DNA of 47,910 bases, from the NCBI GenBank assembly GCA_009924095.1, contig RFSG01000008.1, forward strand, positions 1 to 47,910, written 5' to 3'. The notes under the pieces were generated by a model. It ran no database searches. It saw only the letters and a list, made by a program, of their open reading frames with translations, and was not told where the DNA came from. Below are positions 9,001 to 16,765 of this stretch, piece by piece. Position 1 is the stretch's first letter. Every line of letters starts with the position of its first letter. A program made the translations under genes and the position numbers. This stretch comes from Sphingobacteriia bacterium (GTDB lineage: Bacteria > Bacteroidota > Bacteroidia > J057 > RFSG01).

Positions 9001-10398
9001 TATGTTCCTTCCACTACCAATGACTGGTGCTTAAATGGAAATTACGATACTTGTTACCAACATATTGATCTTTCTGCCTATATCCCTTCTAATACAGTAG
9101 TTGTTAAGTTTGAGACTTACTGTGATTATGGAGGAAATATCTATGTAGATGATATTAATATTACCGGAGTATCCAATCAAGCCCCTCCAGTGGCTGACTT
9201 TACGGCTTCTCAAACTTTAATTTGTCCAGGACAAACCATCAACTTCACAGATATCTCCACCAATACACCTACTTCATGGTCTTGGTCGTTTGGAGCAGGG
9301 GCAAGTCCCTCAAATTCATTCTCCCAAAATCCTGTAGTTACTTACAATACTCCCGGAACCTATACCGTGAGTTTAACCGTAACCAATCCTGGAGGAAATG
9401 ATACCAGAACGTATAATAATTTAATCGTAGTAGGAGGAGGAGTAACGGCAGGTATTAATACCCCAACCACTACTGTTATTTGTGGGGCGGGAAGTATTCT
9501 TTTATCCTCAACTACTGTTGGAACCGGTTATCAATGGATGCTCAATGGGGTTAATATTTTTGGGGCAACTGCATCCTCTTATAATGCAACCGCATCTGGA
9601 AACTATGACTTAATCCTATTTAGCAACGGGTGCCCTGATACAACCACGATTCCAGTAATATTATCCATTGCTTCTGGACTTACCGCTAATATTGTAGCTA
9701 CTCCTCCAGCAATTTGCGGAACGTTTGCAACTTTACTTACAGGTTCTGGAGGGGGAAATTATCAATGGATGTTAAATGGAGTAGCAATTCCTGGTCAAAC
9801 CAATAGTACGTATTGGGCGCTTACCCCAGGTAGTTATCACCTTGAAGTGAGTAGCAGTGGTTGTACAGATACTACCAATGCACCTACTGTTTTACAAACC
9901 TATCCTCAACCTCAAGCGGGCTTCACCTATGTAGTTAATAATGGGTTGGTAACCTTTACGGATATATCTGTTGGAGCAACTAACTATGCTTGGTCTTTTG
10001 GGGATGGGGGAAATAGTATCCTTCAAAACACCACTAACATCTATCTTACAGCAGGTTCTTATACCGTTACCCAAATCGTTTCCAATGGTCCTTGTGCAGA
10101 TACCATTTCTCATGTGGTAAATATTATCACGACTAAAGCGGATTCAGAATTAACCGAACAAGAGTTTGAAGTATTCCCTAATCCGAATCCAGGGATGTTT
10201 ACTGTTCGTTTGGATATAGGAGATGAATCAACTGTTCGGGTAATTCTAACTAATTCACTCGCACAAGAAATTTATTCTAAAACCGTTCCATCTAAAGGAG
10301 ACCAATTAATTGACATCAATGACCTTCCACCAGGAACTTATTTCTTGAGGGTAATTGCTGGAAACAGAACCTCTGAAAGAAAAGTGGTTCGTCAATAA
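6094..10398 (+). CDS. Secreted T9SS cargo: Asp-box (BNR/VPS10-like) propeller, PKD and Ig-like domains, C-terminal sorting domain
   Basis: A 1434-residue secreted protein. The start is ATG 6094, which gives a signal peptide (MITKSFPYLVLAGFLLSFQV, ending AFAQ); a longer TTG frame would bury it. Residues about 130-740 carry repeated Asp-boxes (STDGGNSW, TTNGGTNW, SIDNGATW, SSDRGATW, STNGGTSW, TTDGGNTW), the mark of sortilin/sialidase-type propellers. They are followed by a PKD domain (758-849), a jelly-roll-like region beginning EDFESNQF (850-1029), a second PKD (1029-1115), two Ig-like repeats each with YQWMLNGV (1117-1269), a third PKD (1270-1345) and a type A T9SS sorting domain (VFPNPNPGMF to the end). 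It is probably a cell-surface or released adhesin or hydrolase; the enzyme activity, if any, cannot be read. The next lipoprotein gene starts 29 bases after the stop. Confidence 0.9.
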   Translation: MITKSFPYLVLAGFLLSFQVAFAQPWMNNINLADTNTTFYDIQIEFENYWVNRPIEKGKGWKQFKRWENFMVPRVYPTGKFFNPQQSWNEFQQWQQTYGGGFQTQATANWQPMGPTNAIPTNGGGMGRLACIEFMPGNNQIIFVGAPAGGLWKSTNYGASWTPLTDQLPTLGISDVVINAANTLEMYIATGDRDAADTYSVGVLKSTDGGNSWNTTGLNWNITQTRTVNRLLMHPTNPQILIAAASNGIWRTTNGGTNWTQVQTSGDHKALDFSPTNPDTVYATSSGTIRRSIDNGATWSTAATVSGVNRIALAVTPANPNYVYALCSKSSDNGFHSLRRSSDRGATWTVQSTSPNVLGWNTTGTDAGGQGWYDLYVAASPTNANWIIIGGVNQWHSTNGGTSWTMNSHWYGGGGKPYVHADVHGIRFEPGSGSIIYSLNDGGLFRTTNSGTAWSDISAGLAISMMYDISQNVTNPSNVWAGFQDNGTNRLQSGTWSQRIGGDGMVTIVDHTTPSIVYGSLYYGDIRKSVNSGGSFSQVAGQGVNGITESGGWVTPYIQDPTNNNTLYAGYNNVWRTNNAGAAWSISHSLSGGSGKLVALGMSANDNTVLYSAKSDRMWRNTTNITAGLPTGSASITCIKVDPANKDRVWVTFSGFSAANKIFRTTDGGNTWVNITYNLPNLPCNTVEYIPGTTEELYIGTDVGVYVFDPATTSWSAFNTGLPNVIVRDLEFHVASGKLRAGTYGRGLWETDLVVTPMPPVADFVAGSTSICVGGSVTFTDISTNSPTAWQWTFQGGTPATSTTQNPTVTYATAGVYDVELIAINGQGQDTILRTAHITVGSGGSPLPLIEDFESNQFSTNGWNITNPDNNLTWEILSTSGNTSGTRSARVNTWAYNAVGERDGMASKVLDFSQYNSVNLAFKHSYRRSSSADTDSLLVRISTDCGVTFTDVVFQRGSQPATNTITNTDYVPSTTNDWCLNGNYDTCYQHIDLSAYIPSNTVVVKFETYCDYGGNIYVDDINITGVSNQAPPVADFTASQTLICPGQTINFTDISTNTPTSWSWSFGAGASPSNSFSQNPVVTYNTPGTYTVSLTVTNPGGNDTRTYNNLIVVGGGVTAGINTPTTTVICGAGSILLSSTTVGTGYQWMLNGVNIFGATASSYNATASGNYDLILFSNGCPDTTTIPVILSIASGLTANIVATPPAICGTFATLLTGSGGGNYQWMLNGVAIPGQTNSTYWALTPGSYHLEVSSSGCTDTTNAPTVLQTYPQPQAGFTYVVNNGLVTFTDISVGATNYAWSFGDGGNSILQNTTNIYLTAGSYTVTQIVSNGPCADTISHVVNIITTKADSELTEQEFEVFPNPNPGMFTVRLDIGDESTVRVILTNSLAQEIYSKTVPSKGDQLIDINDLPPGTYFLRVIAGNRTSERKVVRQ

Positions 10399-10427
10399 TT
10401 GTAATAGTTGTTATAATAGTTAAGTTT

Positions 10428-11309
10428 ATGAAAAATCTTCTGGGATTGTTTTTAATCGGGATGTTTGTTTTATGGGGATGTAAACCAGATGATAAACAAC
10501 CTACTCCTTCTGGAACCACAAATACCAGCAATGCCAGAATGGTATTTAAATTTAAGTTTGATTCTACTCAGGTAAGATTAAATAATATCGGACAACCCTC
10601 AGCTTTACCTTCTGGTCATTCTGCTCAAAGCCCTGTGTTTAATGGGATGTCGGCTCACTATATTGAATTAAGCCCCGAGCCCTATACCCCATTAGGCCAA
10701 GGTGCTGTTTTATATCATGCGCCGGAAACTACTTTAGGGGGTAGCACTGCCATTAATTTTGATAGTGCCCGGATCAGTGCAAACATGGCTGAGTTTTTTA
10801 GTCTACCAATTAAATCTGTTCCCGCTGGGACTTATAAATATCTTCGGATATCTTTATCTTATCAGAACTATCAGATTCTATTAAAGTATCAAGCAAATTT
10901 GATTACAGGTACAATAGCCTCCTTTGTAGGATTTAATACCTATATCCATAATCACAAAATCAAAGATTCTACTTTAACGGTAAATGCCAATCGAGCACAA
11001 GGATATTGGGCTTTTGAGACTCCATGGTTAGTGACCTCTGGACAAGCGCCTCCGGGAGCCACTACAGTTCCCAATCCTATATTTGCTACTTCTCCAATTC
11101 CTCAAGGTTCCTGCGTGGTTACCGCCGCGTTTAATCCCCCTTTAGTAATTACCGGTAATGAAACTCAAGATGTAAAGGTTATCGCTTCTTTATCTACCAA
11201 TAAAAGCTTCGAATGGAAAGATGCTAATATGGATGGATATTATGAACCTCTTGCCGGTGATACCGTTGTTGATATGGGGCTTAGAGGATTAGTTCCTATT
11301 ATAGAATAA
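10428..11309 (+). CDS. Lipoprotein of unknown function
   Basis: The N-terminus is a lipoprotein signal (LFLIGMFVLWGC with lipidated Cys about residue 18), followed by a Ser/Thr/Pro-rich linker (TPSGTTNTSN) typical of exported Bacteroidota lipoproteins. The body of about 270 residues looks beta-rich and has no motif I can name. Near the end, DANMDGYYEP resembles a single calcium-binding DxNxDG loop. The gene starts 29 bases after the T9SS cargo gene, with a strong terminator after its own stop, so the two form one transcription unit and may work together at the cell surface (inference). I do not recognise the family. Confidence 0.75.
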   Translation: MKNLLGLFLIGMFVLWGCKPDDKQPTPSGTTNTSNARMVFKFKFDSTQVRLNNIGQPSALPSGHSAQSPVFNGMSAHYIELSPEPYTPLGQGAVLYHAPETTLGGSTAINFDSARISANMAEFFSLPIKSVPAGTYKYLRISLSYQNYQILLKYQANLITGTIASFVGFNTYIHNHKIKDSTLTVNANRAQGYWAFETPWLVTSGQAPPGATTVPNPIFATSPIPQGSCVVTAAFNPPLVITGNETQDVKVIASLSTNKSFEWKDANMDGYYEPLAGDTVVDMGLRGLVPIIE

Positions 11310-11375
11310 AAAACCTGATGTAAAGGATATTCTTCGTATTCTTTATGCATAGGGAGATGAATACCTATAATTAAA

Positions 11376-11412
11376 TAAAAACCCCCTAAACAGTAGGGGT
11401 TTTTATTTTTTA
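11376..11412 (+). terminator. Rho-independent terminator after the lipoprotein gene
   Basis: The hairpin AAAAACCCC / GGGGTTTTT encloses the loop CTAAACAGTA and is followed by a T-rich tract (TTTTATTTTTT). The A-rich left flank makes it usable in both directions. Confidence 0.8.
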
Positions 11413-11780
11413 TTGAATTGGGGAGAAATAATTATTTTATGGGTAACGGTTTGCAGATTTGCGATGTGCATATTCCGGTTCATGGTAATAAGCTCCTACG
11501 GTCTGCATATACTTAGTCTACGCCCACCTGCGGGTAAAAAACTCCTACAACAAAGTATAAAACTGTTAGTATCCCCCCAAGGGGGAAACTAAAAAAACTA
11601 AGGAAATGGTCATCCCCTTATGCAAATCGATTTCAGTAACCAGTGGGAAACAAGTTGGTTCCATCTAAAGGAGAAGCTAAGGATTGGTCGAAAATTAATT
11701 TAATTATACAAAGGGTTGGTTCACCACCCAAGAGCCTCCCTTAGCTTATGCTTATCCCAGGGGGAGGGGTGAGCGAAATA

Positions 11781-12225
11781 TCATTTTATTAAAGTTAAAT
11801 CGCTTGAAAAAGCAGGATGGTAATTAGCATTTTCTGCTTCAGCAAAAACGTTGTGCGCAACCAACGATGAAATAAATTCCGGGGTATCTGGTTTAATGCT
11901 TGTTTTTATGCATTCTGCAGTTGTCGCTGCAATATTTAACCTCTTCCCAAACGGTTTTCCATTTTTTTCTCCAGGTAAAGGGTCTACCACAAACAACGCA
12001 ATTTTTCTGGGGTAAAAATTCCTTTTTAAGGTTTTTCATGCTGCGTTAACAACAAGTTCCTTTAAAGGAAGTTCCCATCCGTAAAACTTAGAATTAATAA
12101 TCCCTTCGCAGAACGCAGACGTAGTTTAAGTCGCTGTGTGGGTATAGAATAAAGGTTTCGAAAAATCGTAATGCTTCAACTTCCTGACGAATTGCACAGT
12201 ATAAAACCCCGGAATACTCCAGGGG
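11781..12225 (-). pseudogene. Probable decayed protein-coding remnant, family unknown
   Basis: Two minus-strand frames read like ordinary protein. In one frame, 12225-12094 encodes LEYSGVLYCAIRQEVEALRF and continues FETFILYPHSDLNYVCVLRR before a TAA. In a second frame, from about 12125, the text runs [20 protein letters not shown], then a TGA at 12036-12038. It resumes as [20 protein letters not shown] and continues to HNVFAEAENANYHPAFSSDL and a stop at 11781. The segments join with one frame change and one internal stop, the usual look of a decaying gene. There is no good start codon. I cannot name the family, and chance frames cannot be fully excluded. Confidence 0.35.
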
Positions 12226-12337
12226 CTATAAATTGGCTTGACCTTCTCGGGTATCTGACAACCGATAAACTGCTACCGGAGATAACCTTTCAGGGTAACG
12301 AAAATAATCGTCAGGGAATAACTCAGATATTCTAAGA

Positions 12338-14938
12338 TTACTCCTCTTTTTCTAAGGAATTTTCAATCTGAAACGCCAAATGTTTACGGTGGGCACGGGT
12401 CATGGCATCTCCGGATACATTGGCTTTCATCTTCGCCTGAATCTGATCTAACTGATTCCAAACTTGCGCCTTCGCAATCCTATCCGTAGCCCCAGATTGA
12501 TAAGCCTCAATTAATTCACTAACATATTCATCCTGCAACTGCTGACGGAAGGTATTTACCGATCCACCCATATCTGCCATAAATATGTGTTGGGTTAAAT
12601 CATCCAACATGCGATTTACGGTATAAACATTCCCATATAAACTCGCATTGGTAATTCTTTTCAACGTAGCTGGATGTAATAAATGATTGAAAATCTCTTG
12701 CTGAATCGCCAACATCCTGTCGTGTAATTTCGGATCTTCCCCACTATACGGAGCGTTATATCCTCTTCTTTGGGGTTGTAGATAAGCATACAAATCCCGA
12801 AGATCTGGCATAGCTTGAGGCGCTAATACATACTTCCCTATAATTTGCATGGCTCTCTTTTGATCTGCCTCCGAAACAGGTGTATAAGGAGTTGTAGTAA
12901 CCGATTGTCCGGGATAGGCACGTTCAATGTAAACTCCACCAATATACCGGCTAATTACACGCGCCGAATTGGCATATTCTCCAGTCAACAATACGTAAGC
13001 ATTTCGCAAGGCATGATAGGAATCTCCGTCTTGCAAATACCGTTTTTTGATATTGGGCAATAAAGTATTTACCAAGTCCATTCTTTCCTGCGCATATCGA
13101 ATGGCATCTGAAGAAAGATCATTTACCATTACTCTGGGGTCATTGGCTTTCCCAGCATTCCGCATATCATCTGCATCATTCCCAAAGGCTAATTTTGGGT
13201 CACTAGACTTTTGCAGATGGGCTTGCAATATTTGTTCAGCTTGCACAGGATTTTCAGGTATATCCATATATCCATATTGAATAGCCCAGATATCATACGG
13301 TCCCGGACGATGGGTAAAAAATTGTCCTTGTTTATCTTTTTTCGGAGAAACATTCGGGGTAGGATAATCCATCACCGAACCAATCAATCCCACAGGACGG
13401 GTTAGGGTTGTGTCCTGTAACTGGTCAGGATTCCATAATTGACTAGAGCGCATGTTGTGCATTAAGCCTAGGGTATGTCCCATTTCATGTAATACCAAAT
13501 AATAGATAGAAGCGGTAAGATATTCCCCTTTCATCGCTTCACTTAAAGGCTCAGCAGCTAAAGCCACTTCTCCAAAACGACAACTTTGTTGTAGGTGTAA
13601 ACCTAATGAGCAAGCATACGGATCATCAACGCTAGGAAGATGTTCGTCGTGGGGAAATCCGGCAACTTCAAACAATTTCTCTTGTGCTAAACGATTCGTA
13701 ATAAATACATATTCCAACATGATATCCGCCCCTAAGATTTCACCTGTTCTCGGATTTACAAAGCTAGGGCCATAGCCACCAAAGGGAGGCGTTGGGGAGG
13801 ATGTCCAACGTAACACATTATAGCGAATGTCTCCTGCATCCCAAGAGGCGGTATCGGGCTGCTCCTTAATTTCAATAGCATTTTTAAAGCCTGCCGCTTC
13901 AAAGGCGATGTTCCATTGTAAACCTGCTTGACGAATGGTTTCTCTAAACTCAAGCGGGGTTGTGTTTTCAATCCACCAAACAATGGGTTGCACCGGCTCC
14001 GACATACGCGCGTTGGGTTCTTTCTTCTGCAAGCGCCAACGATGAATTACATCTTTATAATTCGGCGTTTGGGTGGTTGTCATATCTTCCACCTGATCCA
14101 TAAAGTAACCTACTCTGGGGTCATCTCTTCTCGGAATATAACCCGAATCGGGCATTTCAATTAAGCTATGTTGTAATTGAAGGGTAACATTTCTGGCATC
14201 GGTTACTTCTTTACCACCAGATTGTTGAGGAGCAGCATTTTCATAAACATATTCTACAACCACATCAGTATTGTTAGGGTAGTTGCGTAAAGATTTATAT
14301 TTTGATTTATCCTTACTCATCTTACCCGGATCAAACATACTTCCTGGAGGAAGACCTGGAGGAAGGGTGTTTTTAACAGGATCCAGATTTTCAGAAAGGA
14401 ACAATCCATCTGCTAATACCAATAAATCTCCGGAGGCCGGATCTTCTTTAATAATTTTTAAGCTCGCCAAAACCGGACGATTAATATTCGCTCCTGCTGC
14501 TTTGCTAATCGCATTTTGAGGATCAAAATAATATCCTGTATTTTCCATCACCCATTCCACCCGATTATAATAGCGTTGTAAAGAAACAATCCGATTAAAA
14601 CGGAAACTTCCTCTAAAATGTCCGGCAGGTAATACCCCATCCGAAGTATGACTAAAATAAATATATTCCTTGCCTATTTGTTGGGAGGAGATTCGCATCA
14701 ACACCGCACCATTAATGGTATCTTGGTATAAAGAAAACAACCCGGGATAAGCCTTAAAGGTTTTTAAAGTATCGGCAATCGAAAGCGTTTTCTTTTCCTT
14801 TGCCGGAGGAGCAGCCGGAGTGGTGCTTTCGTTTTTATGGGATTTATGTTTACCGTTTTTTGCGGGTTTAGCTTCCTGGGCAGTTAAGGAAATCGTCCAG
14901 AATAGGAAAAAAATGAGCGTACTTATTTTGAAAGTCAT
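12338..14938 (-). CDS. Secreted zinc-dependent metalloprotease (DUF5117/DUF4953 type)
   Basis: An 866-residue exported protease. The start is taken as ATG 14938, giving the signal peptide MTFKISTLIFFLFWTISLTA followed by Q; a TTG start at 14953 would add five residues. After a Lys-rich linker, the N-terminal domain (about 45-330) is the type found before the catalytic domain in this family. The zinc site is LHEMGHTLGLMHNMRS, an HExxHxxGxxH metzincin motif, around residue 485. The C-terminal third is helical (about 600-860). It has no C-terminal T9SS domain, so it probably stays in the periplasm or is exported otherwise. It probably acts on proteins at the envelope; the substrate is unknown. 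The gene is alone, with an inverted repeat in its leader region. Confidence 0.88.
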   Translation of the reverse strand: MTFKISTLIFFLFWTISLTAQEAKPAKNGKHKSHKNESTTPAAPPAKEKKTLSIADTLKTFKAYPGLFSLYQDTINGAVLMRISSQQIGKEYIYFSHTSDGVLPAGHFRGSFRFNRIVSLQRYYNRVEWVMENTGYYFDPQNAISKAAGANINRPVLASLKIIKEDPASGDLLVLADGLFLSENLDPVKNTLPPGLPPGSMFDPGKMSKDKSKYKSLRNYPNNTDVVVEYVYENAAPQQSGGKEVTDARNVTLQLQHSLIEMPDSGYIPRRDDPRVGYFMDQVEDMTTTQTPNYKDVIHRWRLQKKEPNARMSEPVQPIVWWIENTTPLEFRETIRQAGLQWNIAFEAAGFKNAIEIKEQPDTASWDAGDIRYNVLRWTSSPTPPFGGYGPSFVNPRTGEILGADIMLEYVFITNRLAQEKLFEVAGFPHDEHLPSVDDPYACSLGLHLQQSCRFGEVALAAEPLSEAMKGEYLTASIYYLVLHEMGHTLGLMHNMRSSQLWNPDQLQDTTLTRPVGLIGSVMDYPTPNVSPKKDKQGQFFTHRPGPYDIWAIQYGYMDIPENPVQAEQILQAHLQKSSDPKLAFGNDADDMRNAGKANDPRVMVNDLSSDAIRYAQERMDLVNTLLPNIKKRYLQDGDSYHALRNAYVLLTGEYANSARVISRYIGGVYIERAYPGQSVTTTPYTPVSEADQKRAMQIIGKYVLAPQAMPDLRDLYAYLQPQRRGYNAPYSGEDPKLHDRMLAIQQEIFNHLLHPATLKRITNASLYGNVYTVNRMLDDLTQHIFMADMGGSVNTFRQQLQDEYVSELIEAYQSGATDRIAKAQVWNQLDQIQAKMKANVSGDAMTRAHRKHLAFQIENSLEKEE

Positions 14939-14979
14939 AGGGAAGGGATTCAAATGTTAAGGGTAAATTAAAATTAGAT

Positions 14980-15008
14980 AAAATCCTGAGTATGGATAAC
15001 AGGATTTT
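14980..15008 (-). promoter_or_regulatory. Inverted repeat upstream of the metalloprotease gene
   Basis: AAAATCCTG and CAGGATTTT form a perfect 9-bp inverted repeat around an 11-base spacer, about 42 bases before the metalloprotease ATG. It could be an operator or a leader hairpin. No T-tract follows on either strand, so a simple terminator is less likely. Confidence 0.4.
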
Positions 15009-15141
15009 GATAAACGGTGAATAGCATAGATTTTTGAAAAGTTGAAAAGGTGTAAATTTTTAGGATAATCAATCTGACCGATGTTTTCAGTCCGATTGAA
15101 ATCCGTATTTTGGCATAAATATTTTTCTCTTTTGTAGAGAA

Positions 15142-15149
15142 TAAATTTG
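15142..15149 (+). promoter_or_regulatory. -7 box of the broken oxidoreductase gene
   Basis: TAAATTTG matches TAnnTTTG exactly and lies 32 bases before the ATG at 15182. A TTTTG lies further upstream, at 15108-15112, but at longer spacing than usual. The promoter appears still intact although the gene is interrupted. Confidence 0.4.
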
Positions 15150-15181
15150 ATCACAGAATTTCACCCCATTAACCATAAACC

Positions 15182-15865
15182 ATGAAAAAAGTAGGCGTAT
15201 TAGGATCCGGCTTAGTCGGAAAAGTATTAGCTGCGGGATTTGTTAAACACGGATATGAAGTGCAGTTAGGAACCTCCAATCCAGATAAATTAGCAGAATA
15301 GCAGGAACAAAATCCGAAGGTAAAAATCACTTCGTTTTCAGAGACAGCTGCCTTTGGAGAGATATTAGTATTGGCCACCAAAGGACATGTGAGTTTACAT
15401 CTTTTACAACAAATTGGGGAAGACAGCTTAAATGGCAAGTTGGTATTAGATGCTACCAATCCTATTGATGAACAACGAGCACCGGAAGATGGGATTCTTC
15501 CTTTCTTCACTACTTTAAATCATTCCTTATTAGAAACCTATCAGGAAGCATTTCCGAAAGTAAACTTTGTAAAATCGTTTTCCTGTGTGGGAAATCATTT
15601 TATGGTAAATCCTGATTTTGGAGGAACAAAGCCTACCATGTTTATTTGCGGAAACTCAGCAGAGGCAAAAAATGAAGCCATACATATCCTCGATCAATTT
15701 GGATGGGAGGCTGAAGACATAGGCAAAGCTGCCGGTGCCAGAGCAATTGAGCCCTTGTGTATCCTATGGTGTGCTCCTGGGTTTTTGCGCAACCAATGGA
15801 ATCATGCCTATCATGTTTTGAGAAAATATAACTTTAGTCCAGATTGTATCATCCCTTCTGGATAG
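15182..15865 (+). pseudogene. NADPH-dependent F420-reductase-like oxidoreductase interrupted by one in-frame TAG
   Basis: The protein would be a 227-codon Rossmann oxidoreductase of the F420-dependent NADP reductase family. The first 39 codons carry the nucleotide-binding glycine motif VGVLGSGLVGKVLAAGF, then TAG stands at 15299-15301, right after NPDKLAE. The same frame continues intact for 187 more codons (EILVLATKG; LDATNPID; SFSCVGNHFMVNP; KAAGARAIEPLCILW) to a proper TAG stop. Homologues usually have Trp at this point, so a single TGG to TAG change explains it. There are no other lesions, which points to a very recent mutation, a strain polymorphism, a sequencing error, or readthrough. 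TAG is used as a normal stop elsewhere here (for example 37575-37577), so codon reassignment is unlikely. Confidence 0.85.
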
Positions 15866-15996
15866 GAAAATAATTTTGTCAAAAGCATCCCACAATTTTA
15901 ATCCGTTTCTTTCCATATTTCTAGGATAATGATTAAAAGAGATCGGTGTGAATAAAATAGTATTCGGGTAACTCTTTTCTCAATCCATCTTTCCTT

Positions 15997-16004
15997 TATC
16001 TTTG
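15997..16004 (+). promoter_or_regulatory. -7 box of the FKBP gene
   Basis: TATCTTTG matches TAnnTTTG exactly, 17 bases before the ATG at 16022. A clear -33 element is not seen. Confidence 0.5.
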
Positions 16005-16021
16005 TCGCTTCATTTATACTT

Positions 16022-16750
16022 ATGAAAAATATACTTACCCTTTCAGGGGTTGCCCTGATACTCATTAGCTTGTTCACCGCTTGCGACGGTGGAAGCAAAT
16101 TTTCCGGGAAACCCGAAAATCAAGTGGACTCTGTTTCTTATGCTATCGGAGTAAATATAGGTTCTAGTTTCCGCACCCAAAAAATCGAGGTGAACACTGC
16201 CGCCGTATTAAAAGGGCTACAGGATGGAATTGATTCTACCGCTTCTATGACCCCAGATCAAATCCGGGAAATATTAATGGCACTGAGCGAAAGAATGAAC
16301 GCACAAGCCAACGATCGTCAAAAAGCACAACAAGGCGTACAAGGCGAACAAAATGCAGCCAATGGTGCAGCGTTTCAAGCAGAATACGAAAAGAAAGAAG
16401 GGGTTAAAAAAACTGCTTCTGGTTTAATGTATCGTGTGATTAAAGCTGGAAAAGGAAAATCACCTAAACCAACTGACGTAGTATCTGTAAACTACATTGG
16501 TCGTTTAACCGATGGTTCTGAATTCGACAGCAACTTGAAAACAGGTCAGCCCGCTAAGTTTCCATTAAATCAAGTGATTCCAGGATGGCAAGAAGGATTA
16601 TTGTTGATGAAAGAAGGAGATAAATTCGAAATGGTAATTCCTCCGGGATTAGGTTATGGAGATCAAGGAGCAGGAGAAAAAATTGGTCCACAAGCAACCT
16701 TAGTGTTTGAAGTGGAACTGTTAAAAGTTGAAGCTACTGCTCAACCTTAA
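16022..16750 (+). CDS. FKBP-type peptidyl-prolyl isomerase, lipoprotein (FkpA/FklB-like)
   Basis: Catalyses cis-trans isomerisation of proline peptide bonds and assists folding of exported proteins. A lipoprotein signal ends in LISLFTAC (Cys about residue 21), placing it on a membrane facing the periplasm or the outside. Residues about 35-125 are the helical dimerisation arm found in FkpA/FklB (DSVSYAIGVNIGSSFRTQKI), and residues about 130-238 are the FKBP domain (VSVNYIGRLTDGSEFDSN; VIPGWQEGLLLMKEGDKFEM; IPPGLGYGD; TLVFEVELL). The length of 242 residues is normal. mtgA begins 15 bases after the stop, suggesting one transcript for two envelope functions. Confidence 0.93.
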   Translation: MKNILTLSGVALILISLFTACDGGSKFSGKPENQVDSVSYAIGVNIGSSFRTQKIEVNTAAVLKGLQDGIDSTASMTPDQIREILMALSERMNAQANDRQKAQQGVQGEQNAANGAAFQAEYEKKEGVKKTASGLMYRVIKAGKGKSPKPTDVVSVNYIGRLTDGSEFDSNLKTGQPAKFPLNQVIPGWQEGLLLMKEGDKFEMVIPPGLGYGDQGAGEKIGPQATLVFEVELLKVEATAQP

Positions 16751-16765
16751 TTTACGAATACCAGC

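Larger units (their letters stand above)
11310..12337. other. 1 kb intergenic region with a terminator, a repeated motif and a coding remnant
   Basis: No intact gene is present. In order it holds the terminator at 11376-11412, one copy of the motif TAACGGTTTGCAG (11444-11456), a stretch without recognisable content, a 9-bp inverted repeat AAGCTAAGG / CCTTAGCTT (11674-11682 and 11739-11747), and a decayed minus-strand frame (11781-12225). The last 110 bases before the metalloprotease stop show nothing I can name. Confidence 0.6.

Noticed and set aside
6094-10398. Sialidase (from the BNR/Asp-box repeats)
   Set aside because: Asp-boxes are structural and occur in many propellers; I see no sialidase arginine triad or FRIP motif.
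11571-11590. C-run/G-run pair as a terminator or CRISPR-like repeat
   Set aside because: The loop of two bases is too small for a hairpin and there is no repeat-spacer pattern anywhere in the window.
11674-11747. Inverted repeat as the ends of an insertion sequence
   Set aside because: Only nine bases with a spacer of 56 bases, no target duplication and no transposase.
15299-15301. TAG as a reassigned sense codon
   Set aside because: TAG serves as an ordinary stop elsewhere in the window, for example at 15863-15865 and 37575-37577, so only a local mutation, error or readthrough is plausible.
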